The notes under the pieces: generated by a model | Database searches by the model: none | Told to the model about the DNA's origin: nothing | What the model saw: only the letters and a program-made list of their open reading frames with translations | Source: Lachnospiraceae bacterium | Lineage (GTDB): Bacteria > Bacillota > Clostridia > Lachnospirales > Lachnospiraceae | DNA length: 36,629 nucleotides | NCBI GenBank assembly: GCA_022774705.1 | Contig: JALFLM010000143.1 | Location: 1 to 36,629, forward strand | Reading direction: 5' to 3' | In this document: one piece after another, positions 24,543-33,021 of the stretch | Position numbering within the stretch: position 1 is the first letter of the stretch | Layout: the number at the start of each line of letters is the position of its first letter | Made by a program: the position numbers and the translations under genes

Positions 24543-26099
24543 ATGAGTATATTAACGGTAGAGAATTTAAGTCATGGATTTGGTGATCGTGCTGTTTTTG
24601 ATCATGTGTCTTTCAGACTGCTGAAGGGCGAGCATGTGGGGCTCATCGGGGCCAATGGCGAGGGGAAATCCACGTTTATGAATCTGATCACCGGTCATCT
24701 GCAGCCGGATGAGGGGAAGATTGAGTGGGGAAAACATGTCCGGGTGGGCTATCTGGACCAGCACACGGTGCTTCATGCAGGCATGACGATTCGGGATGTG
24801 CTGCGGAGTGCATTTGCCTGGCTGTTTGAGCTGGAGGAGCAGATGAATGATATCTGCAACCGCATGGGAGAGGCGCAGCCGGAGAAACTGGAGAAGATGA
24901 TGGAGGAACTGGGGACCATTCAGGAGATGCTGGATGCCCATGATTTTTATATTATCGATACGAAAGTGGATGAAGTGGCTCATGCGCTGGGGCTGACTGC
25001 CATCGGCCTTGACCGGGATGTGGAGGAACTGAGCGGAGGTCAGAGAACCAAGGTGCTGCTGGCAAAGCTTCTGCTGGAGAAGCCGGATATCCTCCTGCTG
25101 GACGAGCCCACCAACTATCTGGATGTGCAGCATATTGAATGGCTGAAACGGTATCTGCAGGAGTATGAAAATGCATTTATTCTGATTTCCCATGATATCC
25201 CTTTCCTCAACAGTGTGATCAATCTGATCTATCATATGGAAAATCAGAGACTTGACCGTTACCCGGGGGATTATGATAAATTCCAGGAGGTTTACGCCAT
25301 GAAAAAAGCCCAGCTGCAGGCGGCCTATAATCGTCAGCAGCAGGAGATTGCCGATCTGAAGGATTTTGTGGCAAGGAACAAAGCAAGGGTTTCCACGAGA
25401 AATATGGCCATGTCCCGCCAGAAAAAGCTGGACAAGATGGAGAAAATCGAGCTGGCCCCTGAGCGGGTAAAGCCGGAATTTAATTTTAAAGAAGCACGGA
25501 CACCGGGCCGTTATATTTTTGAGACGGACGGGCTGGTGATCGGTTATGACAGCCCGCTGTCCCGCCCTCTGAAGCTTTCCATGGAGCGGGGGCAGAAAAT
25601 CGTACTGACCGGAGCCAACGGGATCGGAAAAACTACTCTTCTGAAAAGCATTCTGGGGCTGATACCGGCTGTATCCGGTTCTGTGGAGCTGGGAGACTAT
25701 CTGGAGATCGGTTATTTTGAGCAGGAAATGGACACTTCCCGTACAGGCAGCTGCATCGATGAAATCTGGGGCGAATTCCCCGGATTTACTCAGTATGAGG
25801 TTCGGTCCGCTCTTGCCAAATGCGGCCTGACCACAAAACATATTGAAAGTCAGGTCCGCGTACTCAGCGGCGGTGAGCAGGCAAAAGTCCGCCTCTGCAA
25901 GCTCATCAACCGCCCTTCCAATGTACTGGTACTGGACGAACCTACCAACCATCTGGACGTGGATGCCAAGGAGGAACTGAAACGGGCACTGAAGGCATAT
26001 AAAGGAAGTATCCTCATGGTATGCCATGAACCGGAATTTTATGAAGGGCTTGCCACGGATGTGTGGGACTGCTCAAAATGGTGTCTGAAAATCGTGTAG
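24543..26099 (+). CDS. ABC-F family ATP-binding cassette protein
   Basis: A soluble twin-ATPase protein of the ABC-F type that acts on ribosomes rather than in transport. Each half has a Walker A (GANGEGKST about 37-45; GANGIGKTT about 358-366), signature (LSGGQRTKV about 162; LSGGEQAKV) and Walker B (LLLDEPTNYLD; LVLDEPTNHLD). The linker between them (about 240-320) is basic and coiled (KKAQLQAAYNRQQQEIADLK...), the part that reaches into the exit-tRNA site. 518 residues, without the C-terminal extension of Uup. The resistance or housekeeping subtype cannot be told from sequence alone. It converges with the aldo/keto reductase gene, 8 bases apart. Confidence 0.92.
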   Translation: MSILTVENLSHGFGDRAVFDHVSFRLLKGEHVGLIGANGEGKSTFMNLITGHLQPDEGKIEWGKHVRVGYLDQHTVLHAGMTIRDVLRSAFAWLFELEEQMNDICNRMGEAQPEKLEKMMEELGTIQEMLDAHDFYIIDTKVDEVAHALGLTAIGLDRDVEELSGGQRTKVLLAKLLLEKPDILLLDEPTNYLDVQHIEWLKRYLQEYENAFILISHDIPFLNSVINLIYHMENQRLDRYPGDYDKFQEVYAMKKAQLQAAYNRQQQEIADLKDFVARNKARVSTRNMAMSRQKKLDKMEKIELAPERVKPEFNFKEARTPGRYIFETDGLVIGYDSPLSRPLKLSMERGQKIVLTGANGIGKTTLLKSILGLIPAVSGSVELGDYLEIGYFEQEMDTSRTGSCIDEIWGEFPGFTQYEVRSALAKCGLTTKHIESQVRVLSGGEQAKVRLCKLINRPSNVLVLDEPTNHLDVDAKEELKRALKAYKGSILMVCHEPEFYEGLATDVWDCSKWCLKIV

Positions 26100-26107
26100 G
26101 ACGTATT

Positions 26108-27280
26108 TCACCATAATTTAAACAGTGAAATCAGCTTGCAGAACAACTTGTACCGCGGTGTTTCCAGTTCGGCGGCAGCTTTTTTCAGCTCCCGGCGGAT
26201 TTCGATCCCCTGAGGGCAGTGCTTTTCGCATTTGCCGCAGCTTACGCAATTGGAAGCACTGTGGGGCTGTTTGCGGAATGCCATGCACCGGAGATACTCT
26301 TTGCGGGCTGTGGACGGGTTGTCGGTATAGATTTCATTGTAGCAGCGGAAGGCGCCGGGGATGTCCACATGGTGGGGGCAGGGCATACAGTAGCCGCAGC
26401 CGGTGCAGCCTACCTTGATTTTTTTGCTGATTTCTTCTTTTGCCTGTGCAATCAGCTGTTTTTCTTTATCTGTCAGACAGCCAACTGGAGATCTGGAAGC
26501 GCAGGCGGTATTTTCATGGACCATTTTCATGGAATTCATACCGGACAGGACGACAGTGACCTCCGGTTGATCCCACAGCCAGCGAAATGCCGTTCCGGCG
26601 GGGGAACAGCCTGCTTCTGAGAAATGTTTTTTAGCCGGTTCGGGTAGTAGATTGACCAGCCGGCCGCCCCGCAGCGGTTCCATAATGATGACCGGAATTC
26701 CCTTTGATGAGGCGTATTGAAGCCCTTTTCTTCCGGCCTGACTGTGTTCGTCCATATAATTGTACTGAATCTGGCAGAAATCCCAGTCGTATGCATCGAT
26801 CAGTTCCAGAAAATTGGCTGTATTGCCGTGGTAGGAAAATCCGATATTGCGGATCTGACCGTTTGCCAGCTTTTCCTGAATCCAGTCGTCGATGCCCATG
26901 GAGCAGAGCTTTTTCCAGGTGGGCAGGTCAGTGAGCATGTGCATCAGGTAGTAATCGACATGATCCGTCTTCAGGCGCTTCAGTTCCTCCTGAAAGCACC
27001 GCTCCATGCCGGCCTTCGATTTGATCAGGTAATGGGGGAGTTTGGTGGCAATATACACGTGGTCACGCAGATGATTGCGCTCCAGAATCGTTCCCAGTGC
27101 GGCTTCGCTGCCGTTGTATACATAAGCAGTATCAAAATAGTTGACACCTGCTTTTACAGCGGCCAGGATCTCTTTTTCTGTTTTTCTCAGATCGATCTGA
27201 CCGTGTTTTTTGCTGAAACGAAGGCAGCCATAGCCCAGAATGGACAGCTGATTGCCTTTTTTGTCAGTTCGGTAAAGCAT
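26108..27280 (-). CDS. Aldo/keto reductase with two 4Fe-4S motifs
   Basis: A predicted oxidoreductase joining an aldo/keto reductase barrel (about 1-270) to a C-terminal ferredoxin-like part. Barrel residues visible are FDTAYVYNGSE (catalytic Asp and Tyr), IATKLP (Lys) and DYYLMHML (His). The C-terminus has CTGCGYCMPCP (about 293-303) and CVSCGKCEKHCPQG (about 348-361), each suited to one cluster. This fusion is common in anaerobic Clostridia; substrate unknown. An inverted-repeat structure lies in its leader region. Confidence 0.93.
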   Translation of the reverse strand: MLYRTDKKGNQLSILGYGCLRFSKKHGQIDLRKTEKEILAAVKAGVNYFDTAYVYNGSEAALGTILERNHLRDHVYIATKLPHYLIKSKAGMERCFQEELKRLKTDHVDYYLMHMLTDLPTWKKLCSMGIDDWIQEKLANGQIRNIGFSYHGNTANFLELIDAYDWDFCQIQYNYMDEHSQAGRKGLQYASSKGIPVIIMEPLRGGRLVNLLPEPAKKHFSEAGCSPAGTAFRWLWDQPEVTVVLSGMNSMKMVHENTACASRSPVGCLTDKEKQLIAQAKEEISKKIKVGCTGCGYCMPCPHHVDIPGAFRCYNEIYTDNPSTARKEYLRCMAFRKQPHSASNCVSCGKCEKHCPQGIEIRRELKKAAAELETPRYKLFCKLISLFKLW

Positions 27281-27344
27281 AATCTGTCAGTTCCTTTCAT
27301 GCAGTGTTTCCACAGAAGTATAACATAAAATGATGCCGATTTGG

Positions 27345-27379
27345 TAGAAAAATCTGCCCGATTCCGGGCAGTTACCAAA
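27345..27379 (-). promoter_or_regulatory. Nested palindrome upstream of the aldo/keto reductase gene
   Basis: An outer pair ATTTGGTA/TACCAAAT encloses CTGCCCG (27354-27360)/CGGGCAG (27365-27371) with a 4-base loop. On the minus strand the inner hairpin is followed by ATTTTTC, a small terminator shape. It sits 65 bases before the reductase start, and a TATAAT lies just further upstream, so it may be an attenuator or an operator. Confidence 0.45.
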
Positions 27380-27530
27380 TTGATTATAATTATTAACTGC
27401 TTTTTTCAGGAAAAGTAATTCCAAGTTTATGAACTTTATAAAATGAAAAGAATTCGTTCACAAAATGTCCATATTTCTTCTGTATACTTTAAGGCAGATG
27501 AAGGAAATCACAGACCAGTTTCCTCATCAG

Positions 27531-27630
27531 TGCTGTGATGGGGACCACAGCATGACAATAAGTTTTCTTTCTTTTTTCATAGTGAATCTTCTCTGAAAAA
27601 TGCAGCTGGATCCGACAGCTGCATTTTTTC
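27531..27630 (+). terminator. Orphan hairpin and strong terminator ahead of the DUF6472 gene
   Basis: A hairpin TGCTGTG (27531-27537)/CACAGCA (27546-27552) is followed by a strong terminator, AAAAATGCAGCTG (27596-27608)/CAGCTGCATTTTT (27616-27628). No gene precedes it on the plus strand, since the reductase faces the other way, so it probably ends a short leader or small RNA starting around 27490 after TATACT (27483-27488). No good -35 box was found. Confidence 0.6.
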
Positions 27631-27694
27631 AGTTGCCCTCCTTCCGGACAGATGATAAGATAGAATGAAGAATGAAGAGAGACGGGGGAGTTAT

Positions 27695-27871
27695 ATGGAT
27701 AACGGCTGCGAATACTGCGCATATTACGCTTATGATGAAGAGGATGAGGAATATTATTGTGATGTATATATGGATGAGGACGATGCGGCAAAGCTTGCCC
27801 AGGGCCATTACCGTTCCTGCCCTTATTTTAAATCAGGCGACGAATATGCCGTAGTAAGAAAACAGATGTAA
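27695..27871 (+). CDS. Small cysteine-containing acidic protein (DUF6472 type)
   Basis: A 58-residue protein starting MDNGCEYCAYYAYDEEDEEYYC. Four cysteines (CEYC, YYCDV, SCPYF) could bind a metal, zinc or iron, as a small ribbon. The C-terminus FKSGDEYAVVRKQM and overall pattern match the DUF6472 family seen across Lachnospiraceae. The ATG at 27695 lies directly after GGGGGAG. It is followed 13 bases later by the GNAT gene, so the two are likely co-transcribed. Function unknown. Confidence 0.75.
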   Translation: MDNGCEYCAYYAYDEEDEEYYCDVYMDEDDAAKLAQGHYRSCPYFKSGDEYAVVRKQM

Positions 27872-27884
27872 GGAATTTATAATT

Positions 27885-28589
27885 GTGGAAAAGATGGTGA
27901 TCCGCCGGCAGAGCCTGGAGGAGATGAAAGAAATATACGATGGAATGCTGTCCGGACATTTTCCGGCTGATGAGATCAAACCGTTCTGGAAGATAAAAGA
28001 TTCTTATGAGAAGGGTGAATACATGGGATACGGTCTTTACAGGCATGCAGAAGACCGTGAATGTCTGGCTTACGCCTGGATGTGCAGTATACGGGATGAA
28101 AACTGGATTCTGCTGGATTACTATGCAGTGACTGAAAAGCTGCGCGGCCGGGGGATGGGAAGCCGGTTCCTGAAGCATCTTTTTGAAGAATGCACCGAAG
28201 GCATTCCTGTTATTATTGAAGTGGAGGATCCTGACCGTCTTGAGAATATACCGGAAGACCGGCGGGAAGAAGAAAGGGAAAGAAGGCTGCGCCGGATTTC
28301 ATTTTACCTGAGAAACGGAGTACAGGAAACACAACTGCGCGCCCGCGTATTTCAGGTTCCCTACAATATCATGATTTACAAACAGGACGCACAGAATCGT
28401 GTATCCATCGATCAGGAAAGCCTGAAAAGAGCTTATTATTATTTCTATTCTCATGTACAGGGGAATGTGGCCATCGGAGATGTGCACGAAATTGAGCATT
28501 ACACCGGCAGGATTTTGCCGGTCGGAATCAGCTATGATAAAAAAACAAAAGAACATCGATGCGTAATTGAGAAGTATGAGAAAAACTGA
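27885..28589 (+). CDS. GNAT family N-acetyltransferase
   Basis: A predicted acetyl-CoA-dependent acetyltransferase. The N-terminal GNAT fold (about 1-165) includes LLDYYAVTEKLRGRGMGSRFLKHLFEE, whose RGRGMG is the acetyl-CoA loop, then PVIIEVEDPD and FYLRNGVQET. The C-terminal portion (about 170-234) is an extra domain of unknown role. The start is GTG with AAGGA 10 bases upstream. It lies 13 bases after the DUF6472 gene; acceptor unknown. Confidence 0.85.
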   Translation: MEKMVIRRQSLEEMKEIYDGMLSGHFPADEIKPFWKIKDSYEKGEYMGYGLYRHAEDRECLAYAWMCSIRDENWILLDYYAVTEKLRGRGMGSRFLKHLFEECTEGIPVIIEVEDPDRLENIPEDRREEERERRLRRISFYLRNGVQETQLRARVFQVPYNIMIYKQDAQNRVSIDQESLKRAYYYFYSHVQGNVAIGDVHEIEHYTGRILPVGISYDKKTKEHRCVIEKYEKN

Positions 28590-28627
28590 AATATGCTCTT
28601 ATGCTCTTTGCGGTTCGGAAAAAACGG

Positions 28628-28656
28628 TTGACACTGCAGATCGAATGAAGTATGAT
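28628..28656 (+). promoter_or_regulatory. Promoter of the DNA glycosylase leader
   Basis: A perfect TTGACA (28628-28633) and TATGAT (28651-28656), 17 bases apart. Transcription would start near 28663 and meet a terminator 56 bases later, before the glycosylase gene. Confidence 0.85.
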
Positions 28657-28662
28657 ATACGC

Positions 28663-28756
28663 ATATCCCGTGGGGTAATGAATAAGCATGTTTCTTTTTT
28701 CTGATATAGTTGTCTAAGCGAATCGATCCGGTCTGATGCCGGGTCGATTCGTTTTT
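28663..28756 (+). promoter_or_regulatory. Attenuator-like leader of the DNA glycosylase gene
   Basis: The leader ends in a strong terminator: CGAATCGATCCGG (28719-28731) pairs with CCGGGTCGATTCG (28739-28751), one G-T pair, followed by five Ts. The glycosylase start is only 27 bases further. ATATC (about 28663-28667) and GATAT (about 28703-28707) may close a small aptamer-like fold. A tiny frame at 28679 (MNKHVSFF, stop) is present, but its GGGG is too close to be a normal ribosome site. I cannot match it to a known riboswitch. Confidence 0.55.
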
Positions 28757-28782
28757 GGTTAATGGAAAGGACGTAAATACAT

Positions 28783-29643
28783 ATGAGCGATCGGTTTCAG
28801 ACCCGCATCAGGTTTCTGAATCTGGAACAGACAGCCGATTCAGGACAGTGTTTTCGATGGAAAAGGGGGGATGCGGATGATTCATGTACGTATGAGATTC
28901 CGGCGTTTCACAGAATACTGAGAGTCAGCCAGCAGGGTGAGAATTTTACATTTTACTGCAGTGAGAGGGAGTTTCGGGAGATCTGGTGGGATTATCTTGA
29001 TCTGTCAGGCGATTATGAAGGGTATCTGAATTCAGTGGCGGAGGCCGACGATTTCCTGAAAGCAGCGGCAGATTATGGGAGCGGAATACGGATTCTGCGG
29101 CAGGAACCGTGGGAAGCTGCTGTATCGTTTCTAATCTCCCAGTGCAGCAATATACCGAGGATTAAGGGGTGTATTGAGAAACTGTGCCGGTATTTCGGAG
29201 ATGACGGGATCTTTTTTCCCACAGCGGAGCGCCTGGCGGGGCTGGAGGGGGAAGAATTATCACTCTTCAGAAAAGGATGCAGTCTGGGATACCGGGATGA
29301 ATATATCCTGAATCTGGCCCGAAAGGTGGCAGAAGGCAGTTTCAGTCTGGAAGAATGCGGAAAACTCCCCTATGATGAATGTATCGGACAGCTGCGGACG
29401 CTTCAGGGAGTAGGACCAAAGGTAGCAGACTGTATTGCACTGTTCGGATTCCATAAAATCGATGCATTTCCCATCGATGTCCATATGAAACAGATCCTTT
29501 ACGAGCATTATTACAGCAGGGAACTGGAGAAGCTTCCCCGCGCAAAGCAGCTCAAAGCCATGGAAGAACGTTTCTCGCAGTATACAGGATACCGGGGAAT
29601 CGTACAGCAGTGGATGTTCGCATATACGCTGGCGCAGAGGTAA
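28783..29643 (+). CDS. ogg: OGG1-type 8-oxoguanine DNA glycosylase/AP lyase
   Basis: A base-excision repair enzyme that likely removes 8-oxoguanine and nicks the strand. It has the OGG1 N-terminal domain (QTADSGQCFRW, about 15-25), the region SQCSNIPRIKGCIEKLC (about 118-134), and the helix-hairpin-helix-GPD core LRTLQGVGPKVADCIALF followed by IDAFPIDVHM. Lys213 and Asp232 are spaced 19 apart, as catalytic Lys249 and Asp268 are in human OGG1. 286 residues, full length. It is preceded by a strong promoter and an intrinsic terminator, so expression may be set by attenuation. Confidence 0.92.
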   Translation: MSDRFQTRIRFLNLEQTADSGQCFRWKRGDADDSCTYEIPAFHRILRVSQQGENFTFYCSEREFREIWWDYLDLSGDYEGYLNSVAEADDFLKAAADYGSGIRILRQEPWEAAVSFLISQCSNIPRIKGCIEKLCRYFGDDGIFFPTAERLAGLEGEELSLFRKGCSLGYRDEYILNLARKVAEGSFSLEECGKLPYDECIGQLRTLQGVGPKVADCIALFGFHKIDAFPIDVHMKQILYEHYYSRELEKLPRAKQLKAMEERFSQYTGYRGIVQQWMFAYTLAQR

Positions 29644-29727
29644 GGATGTTACTATAGTTGGTCAGCCCGGACTCCGGCCGGAAAAAACTGTGAGGAAGAA
29701 TGAAGTTCTGAAGTTTGTACATTTTTC

Positions 29728-29763
29728 TTTACAGTAGTGTTTACAGTTGAATTTACAGTGGAA
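29728..29763 (+). repeat. Three 12-bp direct repeats at the PTS gene promoter
   Basis: TTTACAGT plus four bases is repeated in tandem at 29728, 29740 and 29752. The second and third copies overlap the -35 box of the promoter. Evenly spaced direct repeats at this place suggest a binding site for a regulator. Confidence 0.6.
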
Positions 29764-29775
29764 TAATAGTATACT
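29747..29775 (+). promoter_or_regulatory. Promoter of the PTS_EIIC_2 gene
   Basis: TTGAAT (29747-29752) and TATACT (29770-29775) are 17 bases apart, within the 12-bp repeat array. The leader to the ATG is about 63 bases. Confidence 0.65.
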
Positions 29776-29844
29776 GTTACCCGAAGCAACTGATAAAGAT
29801 TTTTTGTGCAGAGGATTTGTACATAAGAAAGGAACAGTATAGTT

Positions 29845-30855
29845 ATGAAAGAATTTCTTAAGAAGAAGGGCGTGAATATCAGTGTTAAGACCTATCTGAT
29901 TGACGCTATGGGGGCGATGGCTTTCGGTTTGTTTGCGTCCCTGCTGATTGGTACTATTTTCGGAACACTGGGGGATAAGACCGGTGTGGAGGTTTTCAAG
30001 ACGATTCAGGAGTATGCCGGGTCGGCGACAGGGCCTGCTCTGGGTGTGTCTATTGCCTATGCGCTGAATGCGCCGCAGCTGGTTCTTTTTTCGGCAGCTA
30101 CTGTGGGTTTTGCAGGAAATACTCTGGGCGGACCGGTTGGAGCTCTGCTGGCGACGATTGTGGCTGCCGAGCTTGGTAAGATCGTTTCCAGGGAAACCAG
30201 AGTCGATATCCTTGTTACTCCGGCGGTTACGATTTTCTCAGGCACTCTGATTGCCATATTTGCAGGTCCCGGTGTATCCGGTTTCATGACGGCATTCGGC
30301 AATCTGGTCAAGGCCGCAACGGAGATGCAACCTTTCCTTATGGGTATTCTTGTATCAGCTCTGGTGGGCATTGCACTGACCCTTCCCATCAGCAGTGCGG
30401 CAATCTGTATTATGCTGTCTCTGGATGGAATCGCCGGCGGTGCGGCTACGGCAGGCTGCTGTGCACAGATGATCGGATTTGCTGTTATGAGTTTTCGTGA
30501 AAACGGATGGGGCGGTCTGCTGGCTCAGGGTCTGGGAACCTCCATGCTGCAGATCGGCAACATTGTTAAAAATCCCCGCATCTGGATTCCGCCGATTATT
30601 GCCTCCATGATCACAGGCCCCATCGCCACTGTTATTTTCAGGATGGAGAATATTGCAGCCGGAGCAGGTATGGGTACCTGCGGTCTGGTAGGACCTATTG
30701 GTGTCTATACAGCTATGACGGAAGGCGGTATCTCCATGTGGATCGGCATTGCACTGGTATGCTTTATCCTGCCGGGTGTAATCACTTTCGCTATCGGAGA
30801 AATTTTCCGCAGGATCGGATGGATCAAAGACGGTGATCTGAAGCTGGATGTATAA
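29845..30855 (+). CDS. PTS_EIIC_2-type membrane permease subunit
   Basis: An integral membrane protein of about 336 residues with roughly nine hydrophobic helices. It is rich in Gly/Ala motifs such as GPALGVSIAYALNAPQLVLFSA, GFAGNTLGGPVGALLAT and GPIGVYTAMTEGG, typical of the PTS_EIIC_2 family. It stands alone, with no EIIA or EIIB nearby, and family members of this kind have no proven sugar, so transport of a non-PTS solute is possible. AAAGGA lies 11 bases before the ATG. The three direct repeats at its promoter suggest specific control. Confidence 0.82.
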   Translation: MKEFLKKKGVNISVKTYLIDAMGAMAFGLFASLLIGTIFGTLGDKTGVEVFKTIQEYAGSATGPALGVSIAYALNAPQLVLFSAATVGFAGNTLGGPVGALLATIVAAELGKIVSRETRVDILVTPAVTIFSGTLIAIFAGPGVSGFMTAFGNLVKAATEMQPFLMGILVSALVGIALTLPISSAAICIMLSLDGIAGGAATAGCCAQMIGFAVMSFRENGWGGLLAQGLGTSMLQIGNIVKNPRIWIPPIIASMITGPIATVIFRMENIAAGAGMGTCGLVGPIGVYTAMTEGGISMWIGIALVCFILPGVITFAIGEIFRRIGWIKDGDLKLDV

Positions 30856-30882
30856 TACATTCCGTATATAATTTCGGTTTAC

Positions 30883-30911
30883 TTGAACCTCTTTTCCAAA
30901 CGTAGTAAAAT
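30883..30911 (+). promoter_or_regulatory. dinB: Promoter of dinB
   Basis: TTGAAC (30883-30888) and TAAAAT (30906-30911) are 17 bases apart. I see no clear LexA-type palindrome over it. Confidence 0.65.
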
Positions 30912-30963
30912 GAAGCCACGCTGCTGATTTTAACTGCGCCGGGAAAGGAGGTTTTTTGCGTAT

Positions 30964-32226
30964 ATGAAGAGACTTGTATTTCACGTAGATGTGAACAGTG
31001 CATTTTTAAGCTGGAGTTCGGTGGAGATTCTCAGGAAGAATCCGGAGGCGGAGGATCTGCGGCTGATTCCGTCGGCAGTGGGCGGGGATCCGAAGAAACG
31101 GACCGGCATTGTGCTGGCAAAATCGGTTCCTGCCAGAAAGTTCGGGGTGAAGACCGGGGAACCTCTGGCACAGGCGCTGCGCAAATGTCCCGGGCTTCAG
31201 GTGATTTCCCCGGATTTCAGGATTTATAACCGGTCTTCGGCTGCCATGATGGCGCTGCTGGCAGAGTATGCTCCGGTTGTGGAGAAATTCTCCATTGACG
31301 AAGCATTTCTGGATATGACCGGTACCGGGCTGCTTTATCCGGATCCGGTGGCCCTGGCTCATGAGATCAGGGAACGGATCCATCGGGAGCTGGGATTTAC
31401 AGTGAACATAGGTATTTCGGAAAATAAGCTGCTTGCCAAGATGGCCAGTGATTTTGAGAAACCGGACAGGGTTCATACACTTTTTCCGGAAGAGATACCC
31501 GATAAGATGTGGAATCTGCCGGTGGGAGAGCTTCTGTACGTGGGTCATCATTCGGTGGAAAAACTGAAGCGGATGGATATACAGACTATCGGTCAGCTGG
31601 CACGGACGCCGGAACCGGTTCTGAAAAAGGTTTTCGGTATGAAGCAGGCTCACCAGATGCACAACTATGCCAACGGCATCGATGAAAGTCCGGTGGGAGA
31701 AGAGGAAGCGGTTAACAAAGGATACGGAAATTCCATTACCCTGCCCTGTGATCTGGTCCGGTCGGAGGAGGCCTGCCCTGTTCTGCTGGCGCTGGCGGAC
31801 AGTGTGGGGAGCAGACTGAGGGCGGACAAAATGACAGCATCCAGCATCACGGTGACCATTAAAGACAATACATTTCATACGGTTTCCCATCAGGTTACGC
31901 TGGCCCAGAGCACCGATGTGACAGATGTGATCTATAAAAATGCCGTAAAGCTTTTCGATCAGCTGTGGGATCGGCAGTCGCCCATCCGTCTGCTGGGCGT
32001 TTCCGCGGGAAAAGCGGTTCAGGAGGAATACTATCAGTATACGCTGTTTGACGAACAGGCAAGACAGAAGGCACGGTCGCTGGATCAGATGGTGGACAGT
32101 ATCAGAAACCGGTACGGAAGCGATGCGCTGAAGCGGGCATCTCTGCTGAACTCGAAGCAGACTGAGAGGATCGGGCGCAAGCATCGAAAAGAAGGGGAAG
32201 ACACGGAGAGGGAGAACCATGAATAA
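30964..32226 (+). CDS. dinB: DNA polymerase IV (Y-family)
   Basis: A translesion DNA polymerase. Catalytic acidic residues are in HVDVNSAF (Asp9) and SIDEAFLD (Asp112, Glu113). The fingers, RAKSVPARKFGVKTGEPL-like segment, the thumb helix-hairpin-helix region (MWNLPVGELLYVGHHSVEKLKRMDIQTIGQLA) and the little-finger domain (about 240-355) follow in order. The C-terminal tail is basic and may hold a clamp-binding site. 420 residues, slightly long. AAAGGAGG lies 11 bases before the ATG. The last 8 bases overlap the HAD gene, so the two are translationally coupled. Confidence 0.94.
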   Translation: MKRLVFHVDVNSAFLSWSSVEILRKNPEAEDLRLIPSAVGGDPKKRTGIVLAKSVPARKFGVKTGEPLAQALRKCPGLQVISPDFRIYNRSSAAMMALLAEYAPVVEKFSIDEAFLDMTGTGLLYPDPVALAHEIRERIHRELGFTVNIGISENKLLAKMASDFEKPDRVHTLFPEEIPDKMWNLPVGELLYVGHHSVEKLKRMDIQTIGQLARTPEPVLKKVFGMKQAHQMHNYANGIDESPVGEEEAVNKGYGNSITLPCDLVRSEEACPVLLALADSVGSRLRADKMTASSITVTIKDNTFHTVSHQVTLAQSTDVTDVIYKNAVKLFDQLWDRQSPIRLLGVSAGKAVQEEYYQYTLFDEQARQKARSLDQMVDSIRNRYGSDALKRASLLNSKQTERIGRKHRKEGEDTERENHE

Positions 32227-32806
32227 TATTAAGTATGCCATCTGGGATCTGGACGGGACGCTTCTTGATTCGCTGGATATGTGGCTGACGCTTGCCCGGA
32301 GGTATCTGACAGCGCTGGGAGTCGGGGAAATACCGGATGATCTGGAGGAAACCGTGGATGCCATGTCTCTGGAGGAATCAGCGGCTTATCTGAAAGAACA
32401 GTTCGGTCTTTCTCAGAGCCGGGAGGAGATCATGAATCAGTTTATGGCGCTGGTACGCCGTCTGTACCGGGAAGCGCTTCCTTTTTTTCCGCAGGGTGTC
32501 AGGCAGGTCCGGGAACTTTACAAAGAAGGCTGCCGCATGTGCATTCTGACAACAACTGAAAAGGAATGTGCTGTCGAAGCTCTGAAACGGGGAGGGATTG
32601 ACCGGTGCTTTGAGCAGATTTATACCTGCAGTGACCTGGGAATGAATAAACGGGGGCCGGAGATTTATCGGGAGACCTGTAAACGGATGGGATTTGAACC
32701 GGAGAAGACCATGATCTACGAAGACGCGGACTATGCTCTGAAAGGCGCGGCAGAATCAGGCTGCATGGTCACGGATGCCAGATCATTCACATTTTTCCGA
32801 AATTAA
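32219..32806 (+). CDS. HAD family phosphatase (subfamily IA-like)
   Basis: A predicted phosphatase. Motif I is DLDGTLLDS (Asp10 nucleophile, Asp12), with a helical cap (about 18-85), motif II ILTTTEK (about 119), and motif III/IV GPEIYRETCKRMG then MIYEDADYALKGAAESG (about 163-180). 195 residues. The substrate is unknown; phosphoglycolate or beta-phosphoglucomutase-like roles are possible. The start overlaps the end of dinB. Confidence 0.88.
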   Translation: MNNIKYAIWDLDGTLLDSLDMWLTLARRYLTALGVGEIPDDLEETVDAMSLEESAAYLKEQFGLSQSREEIMNQFMALVRRLYREALPFFPQGVRQVRELYKEGCRMCILTTTEKECAVEALKRGGIDRCFEQIYTCSDLGMNKRGPEIYRETCKRMGFEPEKTMIYEDADYALKGAAESGCMVTDARSFTFFRN

Positions 32807-33021
32807 AGAAAGTTTCCGAAAATTTTTCGAAATGTTCATAAATCATTCAAATATAGGTCACAGTATCATCACAAAAACAGGTTATCATATAACCATAAAG
32901 AAAAACGAAGAGCAACAGACAATTAACAATTAATAACAGATTAACGAACCGGTGAGAACCGGGGGATAAACAGGATTATAAGATTTTATTTTCGATAAAT
33001 TTTTCATAACTTTCTCCTTTC

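Noticed and set aside
24567-26027. A 486-codon open frame on the minus strand inside the ABC-F gene
   Set aside because: It is an antisense shadow of a clear ABC-F gene; its translation has no family motifs and is His/Gln/Leu-rich in the way such shadows are.
30883-30960. LexA operator at the dinB promoter
   Set aside because: No GAAC...GTTC-type palindrome is present; the single GAAC belongs to the -35 box.
31006-32364. A 452-codon minus-strand frame across dinB and the HAD gene
   Set aside because: It overlaps two well-supported genes on the other strand and has no recognisable protein features.
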